Source: Paenibacillus montanisoli (lineage in GTDB: Bacteria; Bacillota; Bacilli; Paenibacillales; Paenibacillaceae). Taken from it: a stretch of 64,000 bases of DNA. Of this stretch, positions 9,329-17,713 are shown in pieces. The number at the start of each line of letters is the position of its first letter. The first letter of the stretch is position 1. Under the pieces are notes generated by a model, which saw only the letters and a list, made by a program, of their open reading frames with translations, had not been told where the DNA came from and did no database searches. The stretch covers positions 496,001 to 560,000 of the forward strand of contig NZ_QLUW01000003.1 in assembly GCF_003268025.1 (NCBI RefSeq). Reading direction: 5' to 3'. The position numbers and the translations under genes are program-made.

Positions 9329-9832
9329 ATGGCCAGCCGGCATAGAAGGAATAGGCAGCTGCCTGTGCTCCAAATTGCGGTCGCGATTTTGATCATTACG
9401 GTCGTGTGGCTGTCTTGGCATAACGCCAGGAAGCTGATGCCTGCAGGGGATGCGGAGCATGCGCTTGCAGCTGTGGAGCAATTTTACGCTTATGAGCAGG
9501 CGGGAGACTTCGGCAGCTCATGGGAGCTGTTTCACCCCGAGATGAAGAAACGCTTCAGCAAAGCGGATTATATCCAGAAGCGGGCTCATATTATGCTGCA
9601 GGATTTCGGCGTGACGACCTTTGAGGTCGAGACCGGACACCCTGCGGAGGTTGCGGATTGGCAGATGAGCGTTAATGCGGAACCGATCACGGAGGTCTAT
9701 GAAGTTGTCGTGAAGCAAATCTTCCAAAGCCCGTACGGCAATTTCGAAATCGTCCAGCCGTGTTATGCCGCGAACGATGCCGGAGAATGGAAGCTGTTAT
9801 GGTCATACCAAGCGGAGCAAGCACAGGAGTAG
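9329..9832 (+). CDS. Small membrane-anchored protein, NTF2-like fold likely
   Basis: The 167-residue product has a basic N-terminus and one membrane helix at about 12-32, followed by an outside domain. The sequence AVEQFYAYEQAGDFGSSWELFH resembles the start of NTF2/SnoaL-like domains, where a helix pair leads into a cone-shaped beta-sheet. No catalytic motif is visible. The start ATG at 9329 has an excellent AAGGAGGA site. It lies 70 bases after the LCP gene on the same strand and may be part of that envelope unit. The fold call is by pattern only. Confidence 0.7.
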   Translation: MASRHRRNRQLPVLQIAVAILIITVVWLSWHNARKLMPAGDAEHALAAVEQFYAYEQAGDFGSSWELFHPEMKKRFSKADYIQKRAHIMLQDFGVTTFEVETGHPAEVADWQMSVNAEPITEVYEVVVKQIFQSPYGNFEIVQPCYAANDAGEWKLLWSYQAEQAQE

Positions 9833-9896
9833 CGGATAAGGTGAAAATGAAGGCGCAGCATCAGTGGCAGACGCACCGCTGGAGGTGAGTTAGCAG

Positions 9897-10394
9897 GTGA
9901 GCAATATCGTGTATCTGAGGCAAAAGACAACAGGGCCGATCGAACTATACCGGTCATCCGACGGGACGCTGATGGCTGAGATGGAAGGGAAAGAATATGA
10001 ACGGGTGAGGCTGGTTCGCGCATTCCCCCATTCGTTTCCCGACCGTTTCATCTCCGTCCGAAGCCAGCTGGGCGAAGAAATTATGCTTCTTCGCGATCTT
10101 GCGCTATTGGATGATAGCAGCCGGTATACGGCTAATGAAGAGCTGCGCAGACATTACATGGTGCCGAATATTCAACGAATCACATCTATTCGCAAGCTCG
10201 CGACGGAGTGGAGCTGGCAGGTGGTTACCGATTGCGGCCGAGTTACGATTACGATGGATGATTTGCATGGGAACATCCATGCGATCAACGCCAGCAGGTG
10301 GATATTAACCGATACCGAAGGCCGCCGCTACATGTTGTCGAATGTGGAGCAGATGGATGCGGAGAGCCGGAGATGGTGGGAAAAAGTGAATTAA
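9897..10394 (+). CDS. DUF1854-like protein
   Basis: The start is a GTG at 9897 behind GGAGGTGA. In the 165-residue product the segments LRDLALLDDSSRYTANEELR, HYMVPNIQRITSI, WSWQVVTDCGRVTITMDD and DTEGRRYMLSNVEQMD follow the DUF1854 pattern as I remember it: a leader element, then an all-beta domain ending with a regulator-like strand set. Elsewhere DUF1854 proteins have been seen beside ABC transporters or cyanophycin genes; neither is adjacent here. It is cytoplasmic with no signal. The function is unknown. It sits directly before a PilZ gene. Confidence 0.7.
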   Translation: MSNIVYLRQKTTGPIELYRSSDGTLMAEMEGKEYERVRLVRAFPHSFPDRFISVRSQLGEEIMLLRDLALLDDSSRYTANEELRRHYMVPNIQRITSIRKLATEWSWQVVTDCGRVTITMDDLHGNIHAINASRWILTDTEGRRYMLSNVEQMDAESRRWWEKVN

Positions 10395-10417
10395 GCGGTC
10401 TTTTTTTTGAGCCTAAT

Positions 10418-10432
10418 GTTACAAATTGTAAC
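10418..10432. promoter_or_regulatory. Perfect 7-1-7 dyad upstream of the PilZ gene
   Basis: GTTACAA-A-TTGTAAC spans 10418-10432 and ends 26 bases before the PilZ start. It resembles the two TACAAAATGTA dyads near 5.7 and 6.7 kb. An operator role is inference. Confidence 0.4.
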
Positions 10433-10458
10433 GCTAATCAGAATCGAGGCGTAGTGAA

Positions 10459-10911
10459 ATGAGCGGTGAGATGAAGGAGCGGGAGCATATCCGCATTAAG
10501 CTCCGGGACGGTGTAGGAGCGGAAATGTCCATCTGCCAAGTGCAGGGGGAGCCGGGGGAGGCGTCCAAGCCATCCCCGATCCTCCTGCAAAACATGAGCC
10601 CGGCAGGCTTGCAATTCCTTAGCCATCTCCGTCTGCCGGTCAGCACCGACTACATGCTGCAATTCTCCATTACCCTTGGGGAATGGCAGTTCGGCCTGCT
10701 CGGGCATGTGGTCTGGAGACGCCGCGAAGGCAATCATTATATTTATGGCTGTGCCTTTCTGCCGGATGAAAGCATCCGCAAGAGCATCGGATGCGCGCTG
10801 CTTGCCAAGCTCCAGGCGATGAGCCCGAAGCGGCTGGTCGTACATGAACTGTACCGGCGAATGGTGAATAAGAAAGAGACGAACTTCTCCCGCCTTGATG
10901 TCAGGAGCTGA
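10459..10911 (+). CDS. PilZ-domain protein, probable cyclic-di-GMP receptor
   Basis: The 150-residue protein is almost only a PilZ domain. It shows the RxxxR-type arginine cluster at the N-terminus (KEREHIRIK, residues 6-14) and NMSPAGLQF, a variant of the (D/N)xSxxG motif that clamps c-di-GMP. Strands continue to GCAFLPDE near residue 97. No membrane segment is visible, so it would be a cytoplasmic effector that contacts an unknown partner. Its place next to the DUF1854 gene and downstream of polymer genes hints at messenger control of envelope or motility functions. Confidence 0.8.
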   Translation: MSGEMKEREHIRIKLRDGVGAEMSICQVQGEPGEASKPSPILLQNMSPAGLQFLSHLRLPVSTDYMLQFSITLGEWQFGLLGHVVWRRREGNHYIYGCAFLPDESIRKSIGCALLAKLQAMSPKRLVVHELYRRMVNKKETNFSRLDVRS

Positions 10912-10952
10912 GTGACCTGCTTTTAAACGGGAGGAGTTTTATTTAGTCAAAA

Positions 10953-10968
10953 ATGTAAGCGCATACAC
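10953..10968. promoter_or_regulatory. cre (CcpA) site candidate
   Basis: ATGTAAGCGCATACA at 10953-10967 fits the cre pattern WTGNAANCGNWWNCA at every defined position. It lies about 43 bases upstream of the promoter at 11011. Confidence 0.5.
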
Positions 10969-11010
10969 GACAAAATCCGGCGTTTATCGCACAATTCCTG
11001 CGAATATGTA

Positions 11011-11039
11011 TTGACACATAGCGAGATTTGTCATATTCT
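11011..11039 (+). promoter_or_regulatory. Sigma-A promoter of the Cys-rich small protein
   Basis: TTGACA at 11011-11016 and TATTCT at 11034-11039 are 17 bases apart. The start would be near 11046, about 87 bases before the coding region. Confidence 0.6.
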
Positions 11040-11132
11040 AAAGTTGATACGTAACGTAACATAATTCGCACTAGCGCTACATATAGTATATCGAATCGAG
11101 TCATAATTTGGTTGAACGAAGGAGCGGTTAAT

Positions 11133-11387
11133 GTGACGGATAAGGAACGGTTTCATTGTGTGCGATGCGGATGTATGATGGAGAGCATGGATGCGGCAGT
11201 GTTGTTTCAAACGGGTTTTTATCGGGTGATTCTCCCGCTTGGCTGCTGTAAGACATGTTATACGCAAACTCAAGAAACGCTGCCGCAGGATGACGTTAAA
11301 TCGGCAGCAGGTATAGAATCGGCTCTATCTGATGAGCTGAAATTTACGACGGCGTATAACTATGAGCAGCCGCTGGCATACAGCTAG
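11133..11387 (+). CDS. Small Cys-rich protein, zinc-binding likely
   Basis: I place the start at the GTG at 11133, because GAAGGAGCGG at 11118-11127 is well spaced for it; an in-frame TTG at 11112 lies before that site. The 84-residue product has CVRCGC near residue 10 and CCKTC near residue 40, the spacing of a zinc ribbon or rubredoxin-like knuckle. The last 40 residues are polar. The family is not recognised. It ends 109 bases before the ABC transporter gene and may share its transcript. Confidence 0.65.
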   Translation: MTDKERFHCVRCGCMMESMDAAVLFQTGFYRVILPLGCCKTCYTQTQETLPQDDVKSAAGIESALSDELKFTTAYNYEQPLAYS

Positions 11388-11496
11388 TTTGCCGAATACA
11401 GGGCAAAACTTCCAATCCTTTCCTCGCTCCGGTATAATTATGAGGATGCGAAGCTTGAATGCCGATCGTTCAGCTTCGGGAATTGGGGGGATAGAT

Positions 11497-12435
11497 ATGC
11501 ATTATCAATCCGGGCAGAGCGAGCAGCAGCCAATCGTTCGGCTCCAGCAAGTCACGAAAGTAATCGGAAGGCGCACGATTATCGACAATCTTACGCTCGA
11601 TTTGCCGCGGGCTGAGGTGTTCGGATTCCTGGGGCCTAACGGCTCAGGGAAGACAACGACGATCCGGATGATGGTCGGCTTAATGAAGATGACCAAAGGC
11701 GATGTCCTTATTGAAGGACACAGCATTCATTCGGATTATGAGAATGCGATTCGACATGTCGGGGCGATTGTCGAGAACCCTGAAATGTACAAATATTTGA
11801 CCGGCTTTCAAAATCTGCTCCATTACTCAAGGATGGTGCCTGGTATAACCAAGCAGCGCATCGATGAAGTTGTCGAGCTGGTCGGGCTGAAGAGCCGGAT
11901 TCACGACAAAGTCAAAACCTATTCTCTAGGCATGCGCCAGCGGCTTGGCGTTGCCCAGGCGATCATGCATAAACCTTCTTTGCTTATTTTGGACGAGCCT
12001 ACGAACGGACTAGACCCGGCGGGCATCCGCGAGCTGCGCGATTATTTGCGGAAGCTGGCGAAGGAGGAAGGCATTACCGTCTTCGTCTCGAGCCATCTGC
12101 TGAGCGAAATGGAGCTTATGTGCGACCGCGTCGCTATCATCCAATCGGGCAAGCTCATCGATGTCCGCGGCATCCGTCCGGGCACATCGCTTGCCGATGA
12201 AGCGAACCAAGTTCTCTTCGAGGTCGACCGACCTGACGAAGCGGTACGGCTGCTGGCCGAATATGGCGCATCCCGCGAAGAGGATGCCGCGCTCGTGAGA
12301 GCAGATCGGGAGACCGCTGCGCGAATGAATGCCTTGCTCGTCGAAGCGGGCATTAAGGTGTATGGCATTCGCGTCCTGAACAAATCTCTGGAAGATCAGT
12401 TCCTGGAGATGACGGGAGGTGAGCAGGTTGTTTGA
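11497..12435 (+). CDS. ABC transporter ATP-binding protein (BcrA/NosF type)
   Basis: The 312-residue ATPase starts at ATG 11497 behind TTGGGGGGAT. It carries Walker A GPNGSGKTTT, the signature YSLGMRQRLGVAQ, Walker B LLILDEPTNGLDP and the switch histidine in VSSHLLSEM. The C-terminal 90 residues form the accessory domain typical of drug or lantibiotic exporters of this class. The stop overlaps the permease start, so the two form one transporter. Candidate substrates are bacitracin-like peptides, other antibiotics or envelope lipids, and the sequence does not decide. Upstream in-frame codons back to 11362 lack a binding site. Confidence 0.94.
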   Translation: MHYQSGQSEQQPIVRLQQVTKVIGRRTIIDNLTLDLPRAEVFGFLGPNGSGKTTTIRMMVGLMKMTKGDVLIEGHSIHSDYENAIRHVGAIVENPEMYKYLTGFQNLLHYSRMVPGITKQRIDEVVELVGLKSRIHDKVKTYSLGMRQRLGVAQAIMHKPSLLILDEPTNGLDPAGIRELRDYLRKLAKEEGITVFVSSHLLSEMELMCDRVAIIQSGKLIDVRGIRPGTSLADEANQVLFEVDRPDEAVRLLAEYGASREEDAALVRADRETAARMNALLVEAGIKVYGIRVLNKSLEDQFLEMTGGEQVV

Positions 12436-13219
12436 TTTCCTGCAGCTCGTTCGTAACGAGAATATGAAGATTTACCGCCGGATCGGCACTTGGATTATGC
12501 TCGGCATTATTTTGCTGATCGTCGTCGCGGTCAGCCTGCTGACCAAATGGTTCTCCGAACACGACACGATGTGGACGGTCATGAACGGCATCGAGCAGTT
12601 CTCGTATTATCTCATAACGATCTTCACGGTCGTCATTTCGGCGGAAAGCGTTGCCGGAGAGTTCTCTTCGGGCACCATCAAGCTTCTCCTCATAAGGCCA
12701 TGGAGCCGCTCGAAGATTTTGCTCTCCAAGTACATATCGCTGCTTCTATTCGCGCTAACGCTATCGGTTGTCATGTTCGTATCCTCGTACGTGCTCAACT
12801 TGATCTTGTTCGGCTACAATAGCAGTCCTACTGCGAGCGAAGCATTCAAGGTGCTGAACAACTCCCATCCGCTGTTGTATATGTTCCAAGTGTACCTGCT
12901 GGATTACATCGGGCTTGTCATGATCGTCACGTTCGCTTTCATGCTCTCGACGATTTTCCGGAGCGGGGGGCTCGCGATCGGCCTGTCGATGTTCATCTAT
13001 TTCTTTGGCCTGATCGCAAGCGGACTGCTTGCCGCGCTCGACTATAACTGGGTAGAGTATTTGCTCTTCCTTCATCTCGATCTGAAGCAGTATTTGCAAA
13101 GCCCGGTCATTACGCATGACATGACGATCGGCTTCTCCTTTGCGGTGCTGGCCGGTTATTACATCGTGTTCATCGCGATCACTTGGCTTATCTTTAACAA
13201 ACGTGATGTAGCGACATAA
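12428..13219 (+). CDS. ABC-2 type transporter permease
   Basis: The partner of the ATPase just upstream. I choose the TTG at 12428 because GGGAGGTGA lies six bases before it; a GTG at 12419 is part of that site. Six membrane helices can be seen: about residues 20-40, 57-77, 101-124, 146-172, 178-200 and 230-255. The segment ESVAGEFSSGTIKLLLIRPWSR between helices 2 and 3 is the hallmark cytoplasmic coupling loop of ABC-2 exporters. It overlaps the ATPase gene by eight bases, showing translational coupling. Confidence 0.92.
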   Translation: MFDFLQLVRNENMKIYRRIGTWIMLGIILLIVVAVSLLTKWFSEHDTMWTVMNGIEQFSYYLITIFTVVISAESVAGEFSSGTIKLLLIRPWSRSKILLSKYISLLLFALTLSVVMFVSSYVLNLILFGYNSSPTASEAFKVLNNSHPLLYMFQVYLLDYIGLVMIVTFAFMLSTIFRSGGLAIGLSMFIYFFGLIASGLLAALDYNWVEYLLFLHLDLKQYLQSPVITHDMTIGFSFAVLAGYYIVFIAITWLIFNKRDVAT

Positions 13220-13235
13220 GCTGCTACGCCATTCA

Positions 13236-13290
13236 AAGAGGCTGTTCCCTTAAGTAGAACGATCTACTTGCGGGACAGCCTCTTCTTTTA
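13236..13290 (+). terminator. Intrinsic terminator of the ABC transporter unit
   Basis: AAGAGGCTGT (13236-13245) pairs with ACAGCCTCTT (13275-13284), with an inner AAGTAGA/TCTACTT stem and a T-rich tail. Confidence 0.88.
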
Positions 13291-13403
13291 TCCACACGGT
13301 ACCTTGCCCTATGTATACCCGCTAGGAGGGGGGTTAAAGCTAGTCCTAGGATTCCGGTGGCGCGGAGCGTCGCCCGCCGGAGACAGGGGGCTGGAGACTG
13401 AAT

Positions 13404-14834
13404 ATGGTGTGGGTACTTATCGCACTGCTCATTTTTATTTTTCAAATTGCCATGATCATCGCACTGGAATATCGGCATCCGGCTAAAACCGTTGCCTGGC
13501 TCCTGATCTTGTTCGGGCTGCCCGTCATCGGATTTGCCATGTACTATTTTCTCGCGCAAGACTATCGGCGGCGGCGGGATTACCGGCGAAGCAAAACGCT
13601 GAACGCGGATGCGCCGATGCGGAAGGCGCTTGAGCGCTGCAAGCTGGTAAGCGGTAGGGAAGACATGCATGGGAAAGAATTCGGCGGTCAGGATCGGTTC
13701 TTTCATATGCTTCAGCGGCAAGCCGATGCGCCGATAACCAGCTGTAACGAAACGAAAGTGTTGTCGGACGTGGAGGCTGCATACGAAGCGATATTCCGTG
13801 CGATCGGCGAGGCGAAGCATCACGTGCATGTGGAGTTTTATACGATACGTCATGACAGTGCCGGGCAGCGGCTCAAGGAAGCGCTCATCCGCAAAGCGAA
13901 GGAAGGCGCCGAAGTCAGAGTCGTTGTGGACGGCATCGGCAGCGTTGAACTGGGTAAAGCCTATGTGCAGGAGCTGACGCGGGCGGGCGTGAAGGTACGG
14001 TGCTTTCTGCCGCCGCGGATCGCGTTCTTCGAGAAACGGATGAATTTTCGGAATCACCGTAAAATCGTCGTCGTTGACGGCTTGACCGGATTTGTGGGCG
14101 GCATTAACATCGGCGACGAGTATCTCGGCGGCAATCCGAAGCTTGGGTTTTGGCGGGATACGCACTTGCAGCTTAGAGGGGATGCCGTTTATTTTCTACA
14201 AGAGGTGTTCATGAAGGATTGGTGGTATACCGCGAAGGAGAGGCTGAGCGGCCCGGCCTATTGGCCGGAACATCGCTGCAGCGGCAGCGAGCAGGTGCAG
14301 ATCGTGCACTGCGGTCCCGGCGGCATGGAGGACGCCATCCTGGAGGTAGTCTATGCGGCGGTGGCGGCTGCCAGATCGCGTATCTACATCGAAACCCCGT
14401 ATTTTATTCCCGATCCGGGTCTGGCGGCGGCGCTTCGGACAGCTGCTCAAAGCGGCGTGGACGTCCGGTTAATTATCCCGTATATCCCGGATACGAAACT
14501 GGTGCTCAGCGCGACGTTATCCTATGCCGAGGACATGCTGGCTGCAGGCGTCCGCGTCTACAGGTACCGCAAAGGCTTTATGCACGCGAAGGTGATTATC
14601 GTCGATCGGCTAATGGCTTCGGTGGGAACGGCCAATATGGATATGCGCAGCTTCCACAGCAATTTCGAGATCAATGCGCTGCTGTTTGACGAGAAGGGGA
14701 TCGAGCGGCTGGAGGCGGATTTTTTCCGGGATATGGAGGACAGCAGCGAGGTCGACCTCGCGCAGTTCCGGAAACGTCCGCTTCGGCAGAAAGCCGGGGA
14801 AGCCGTTGCGCGCATGCTCTCGCCGCTGTTATAG
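13404..14834 (+). CDS. cls: Cardiolipin synthase
   Basis: The enzyme joins two phosphatidylglycerols into cardiolipin at the membrane. The 476-residue protein has two N-terminal membrane helices (about 3-22 and 33-53) with EYRHPAKTVAWLLI between them, and two phospholipase D HKD motifs: NHRKIVVVD near residue 216 and HAKVIIVD near residue 393, each followed by the GGINIGDEY and GTANMDMRS elements. Length and layout match Cls of Firmicutes. The start at 13404 has GGAGACTG ahead of it. It stands alone after the ABC terminator and is convergent with the oxidoreductase gene, leaving three bases between stops. Confidence 0.96.
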   Translation: MVWVLIALLIFIFQIAMIIALEYRHPAKTVAWLLILFGLPVIGFAMYYFLAQDYRRRRDYRRSKTLNADAPMRKALERCKLVSGREDMHGKEFGGQDRFFHMLQRQADAPITSCNETKVLSDVEAAYEAIFRAIGEAKHHVHVEFYTIRHDSAGQRLKEALIRKAKEGAEVRVVVDGIGSVELGKAYVQELTRAGVKVRCFLPPRIAFFEKRMNFRNHRKIVVVDGLTGFVGGINIGDEYLGGNPKLGFWRDTHLQLRGDAVYFLQEVFMKDWWYTAKERLSGPAYWPEHRCSGSEQVQIVHCGPGGMEDAILEVVYAAVAAARSRIYIETPYFIPDPGLAAALRTAAQSGVDVRLIIPYIPDTKLVLSATLSYAEDMLAAGVRVYRYRKGFMHAKVIIVDRLMASVGTANMDMRSFHSNFEINALLFDEKGIERLEADFFRDMEDSSEVDLAQFRKRPLRQKAGEAVARMLSPLL

Positions 14835-14837
14835 GGG

Positions 14838-16073
14838 TTATTTCTCTTGCAATGTCGGACGGTCAAGGGAGACGATGTGGGCGAGCGGATGATCTCGCCC
14901 CGTTATGAGCGCGAAAAGCATGTTTGCTCCCATCATGCTGTAGACGGTGCCGTTCCCGCCATAGACAAGGCAGTAATAGACGCCCGGCCAGCCGGGATCG
15001 GCACCGATGAACGGCAAATTATCCCGCGACCCGAGAAAAGTTGCGTTCCATTCAAATTCGGCAGGGGCATCGAACGTCGGGAATAGGGACTGTACAACGC
15101 TATGCAGCCTATCTGCGTGCTTTTGCGCCGCTTTTTCCGACAGGAGCCTGGCCGATTCCTCGTCGCCTCCTCCGGCAATCACTCTTCCGTCATCGGTGAT
15201 CCGCATATAGAAATACGGACGTGCGGTTTCCCATAAAAAATATTCCGCGTACTCCGGCAGTTTCGGCTCATGCCGCTGCGGCTCTGTCACGATGACATAG
15301 GTACGGTTCATCGTAGACTTGATAAGCTGCCGGCGAAGTTCTTCGCGTTCATAGCCAATTGCGTAAATGATATGCTTTGCGCGAACGATCGAGCCGGACG
15401 AAGTGTGCAGCACATGGATGCCGTCTTCATCGGTTTCGTGGCTCGTGATGTCCGTCTGCTCGTGAACGGCAAGATGATAGCGGCTTGCAGCCGCATCGAT
15501 GAGCGCATGGACGAACCGAAACGGATTCAGCTGGGCATCTCCCAGCGTGACGATTGCGCCAGGTTTGCGAAACGGGAAATGCTCGGTTATCGTTTCCGGC
15601 TCCCAGTAGCGGACATCGAAGCCATGCTGCTTCAGCGTCTCGTATTCGCGGCGAAGCTTCGGCACGTCCTGCTCGGTGCTTGCGAAGTACAGGCTTTTTT
15701 TCGTACGGAAGTCCGAATCGTCTTCAAGTTCGGCGGCGACTTTCCCGATCTGGCCGACCGCATCCCTGCAGCCTTTATAGAAGCTGACCGCATCCCGTTC
15801 CCCGATTTCCTCGATTAAATCGCATAGCATGATATCGTTGCAGAATTGCATCAGTCCCGTATTGGCCAGCGTGCTGCCTCCGGCAATCTCGCCCCGCTCG
15901 AGAAGGACGGTGCGGAGCCCGTTCTTCGCTAACCAATAAGCGCAGATTGACCCCGAAATCCCGGCGCCGATAATGGCGACCTCGGCTTCGATCGGTTGAA
16001 CGAGTGGAGGGTATGTTTTGGTTTGCGTTAGTGTCATAGGCCAATAGAGATGGCCTTTATGCACGGATTTCAT
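14838..16073 (-). CDS. FAD-dependent oxidoreductase of the DAO family
   Basis: ATG at 16073 lies behind GGAGGT; a TTG one codon upstream is also possible. The 411-residue protein has the FAD-binding dinucleotide motif VAIIGAGISG near residue 33-42, then LLERGEIAGGSTLANTGLMQ, the DAO ATG-like segment HIIYAIGYE, and the C-terminal GGGDEES and LVYGGNGTVYS segments. Family members oxidise glycine, sarcosine or D-amino acids, or modify tRNA, and the actual substrate is open. No tRNA-modification fusion domain is present. It is separated from the upstream small gene by a terminator. Confidence 0.88.
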   Translation of the reverse strand: MKSVHKGHLYWPMTLTQTKTYPPLVQPIEAEVAIIGAGISGSICAYWLAKNGLRTVLLERGEIAGGSTLANTGLMQFCNDIMLCDLIEEIGERDAVSFYKGCRDAVGQIGKVAAELEDDSDFRTKKSLYFASTEQDVPKLRREYETLKQHGFDVRYWEPETITEHFPFRKPGAIVTLGDAQLNPFRFVHALIDAAASRYHLAVHEQTDITSHETDEDGIHVLHTSSGSIVRAKHIIYAIGYEREELRRQLIKSTMNRTYVIVTEPQRHEPKLPEYAEYFLWETARPYFYMRITDDGRVIAGGGDEESARLLSEKAAQKHADRLHSVVQSLFPTFDAPAEFEWNATFLGSRDNLPFIGADPGWPGVYYCLVYGGNGTVYSMMGANMLFALITGRDHPLAHIVSLDRPTLQEK

Positions 16074-16117
16074 CAATATCTAACCTCCACTAGCTACTAT
16101 GCCCAATTTCGCGCAAG

Positions 16118-16149
16118 AAAAAAGAGGACCGGCGCGCGGTCCTCTTTTT
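16118..16149 (-). terminator. Intrinsic terminator after the small gene at 16164
   Basis: AAAGAGGACCG (16121-16131) and CGGTCCTCTTT (16137-16147) form an 11-base stem, with A-runs and T-runs on both sides. Read on the minus strand it ends in six T. Confidence 0.88.
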
Positions 16150-16163
16150 GCCCTTGAGCAAGG

Positions 16164-16343
16164 CTAATCCTGTATCGGATCGGGAATCAGTCCCTCTTCT
16201 AACAGTTGGCTGTTCGTTTTCATGTGCTTCATGTCGTGGCCGAGCCGTTTCATATCCTGGTAGTCCTGTACCATCGTGCCGTTTTCGGCATGCCGTATCG
16301 GTTTGGCCTTGCTGCCCGCTTGCCCGCAGATCGGATTTTCCAT
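16164..16343 (-). CDS. Small hydrophilic protein of unknown function, 59 residues
   Basis: ATG at 16343 follows an AAAGGAGCG site eight bases away, and a terminator follows the stop, so this is a real transcription unit. The product begins MENPICGQAG, is rich in Lys, His and Met (QDYQDMKRLGHDMKHMK) and has one Cys. No signal peptide or membrane helix is seen. Its size and His/Met content recall small spore or metal-stress proteins, but I do not recognise the family and assign no function. Confidence 0.65.
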   Translation of the reverse strand: MENPICGQAGSKAKPIRHAENGTMVQDYQDMKRLGHDMKHMKTNSQLLEEGLIPDPIQD

Positions 16344-16579
16344 GATTGATCGCTCCTTTGGTATACTGAAATAAGCAAGCACATGAGAGCCGCTTCACGT
16401 ATACTTGCATGTTAAATACCCTGTTATCGTACAAGTTGAAACGCGAGACCGAAGCGTTCGCTTAAGAATAGGCTGATAGGGAATGAGGGAATGTAGGAAG
16501 AACGAGGTTTCGGCTGGCTAGGCCATATTTTGAAAATGACGACAGGGGAGCAGGATCGGAAATGCCAGGAGTGAGCACG

Positions 16580-17713
16580 ATGACACAAAACGAGACAGCG
16601 GCTGAAAAAGTGCTTGGGGTGCCCCTTGTCCGGACGACACGGGGCAATTGGGTGGAAAACGTACACAGCGGCCATGCCGCGGTCGTCAGCAGTGAAGGAG
16701 AGTTAATCGCACATGTAGGGGATGCGTCGATTTGGACGTATATGCGCTCGACAGCCAAGCCGATTCAGGCGCTGCCTTCGGTGCTGGGCGGCATCGTAGA
16801 GTCTTACGGGCTTGATGACGCGGCGATCGCGCTCATGTGCGCGTCCCATCAAGGGACGGAGGCGCATATCGCCGTGCTGGAAGAGATGCTGAAGCGGACC
16901 GGCGTGAAGGAGGAGCAGCTGGTATTCGGCGAGTCGCTGCCGGCCAGCCAGAACGCGCGCGATGAGCTGCTGCGGCGCGGCGGCAAACCGCGGAAGCTGT
17001 ACCATGTGTGCGCGGGCAAGCATATCGGCATGCTGGCCCTCTGCAAGCTGCGCGGCTGGCCGCTCGAGACATACGCGCAGCCGGAGCACCCGCTGCAGCA
17101 GGAGCTGCTGCGCACCGTCGCGGCGATCGCGGGTCTCGCGCCGCAGGAGATCGGCAGCGCCATCGACGGCTGCGGGCTGCCGGTGTTCGCGATGCCGATG
17201 TGGCGGCTCGCGCTCGTTTATGCGCGCTTCGCCGCTTGGGGCGGCGAAGCAACAGGGGCAGCGGCGCAGCCGAGCGCCGGCGGTGCGTCGGTGCCTGGCG
17301 CCGGAGCAGACGCGTCGGCATCGTTGGAGGCAGCGCCGATGGCGGACAGCGAAGCCATCGCCGCGTCGGCCAAGCGAATCGCGGCTGCGATGATCAACCA
17401 CCCGGCTCTCGTGGAAGGGCCGGACCGGCTGGCAAGCATCATGCTTGGCGACGATAATGTCGTCGCCAAGAGCGGCGCGCAGGGCGTCTTCGCTTTTGCG
17501 CTGCGCAAGGAACGCGTTGCCGTTGTCATCAAGCTCGCCGATGGGGGCGAGTCTCCTTGGCCGGAAGCGGTCTGCGCGATCCTCGAGCAGCTGCAGCTAG
17601 GCGAAGAACTCATTGCGCGCATCAGCAGGAGCATCTCGGCAGAGATTCGCAACGACGCCGGCCAGCTCGTCGGCCACCGCGAATCCTGCCTGACTCTTCA
17701 TCGCAATTCCTAG
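16580..17713 (+). CDS. L-asparaginase II family protein
   Basis: This belongs to the asparaginase II family (Rhizobium AnsA type, unrelated to E. coli AnsB), which hydrolyses asparagine to aspartate and ammonia. Markers are VENVHSGHAAVVSSEG near the start, MRSTAKPIQALP, CASHQGTEAH, CAGKHIGMLALC and SAIDGCGLPVFAMP. AGGAGTGAG precedes the ATG at 16580; an ATG at 16562 lacks a good site. An Ala/Gly/Ser-rich insert (about 35 residues starting at AAWGGEATGAAAQ, near residue 219) breaks the domain before AKRIAAAMINHP. It looks like a flexible loop and is odd for the family. The gene is monocistronic. Confidence 0.9.
   Translation: MTQNETAAEKVLGVPLVRTTRGNWVENVHSGHAAVVSSEGELIAHVGDASIWTYMRSTAKPIQALPSVLGGIVESYGLDDAAIALMCASHQGTEAHIAVLEEMLKRTGVKEEQLVFGESLPASQNARDELLRRGGKPRKLYHVCAGKHIGMLALCKLRGWPLETYAQPEHPLQQELLRTVAAIAGLAPQEIGSAIDGCGLPVFAMPMWRLALVYARFAAWGGEATGAAAQPSAGGASVPGAGADASASLEAAPMADSEAIAASAKRIAAAMINHPALVEGPDRLASIMLGDDNVVAKSGAQGVFAFALRKERVAVVIKLADGGESPWPEAVCAILEQLQLGEELIARISRSISAEIRNDAGQLVGHRESCLTLHRNS

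Noticed and set aside
13268..13486. 72-codon frame at the start of cls
   Set aside because: It begins inside the ABC terminator hairpin and ends in another frame of cls; no product is recognisable.
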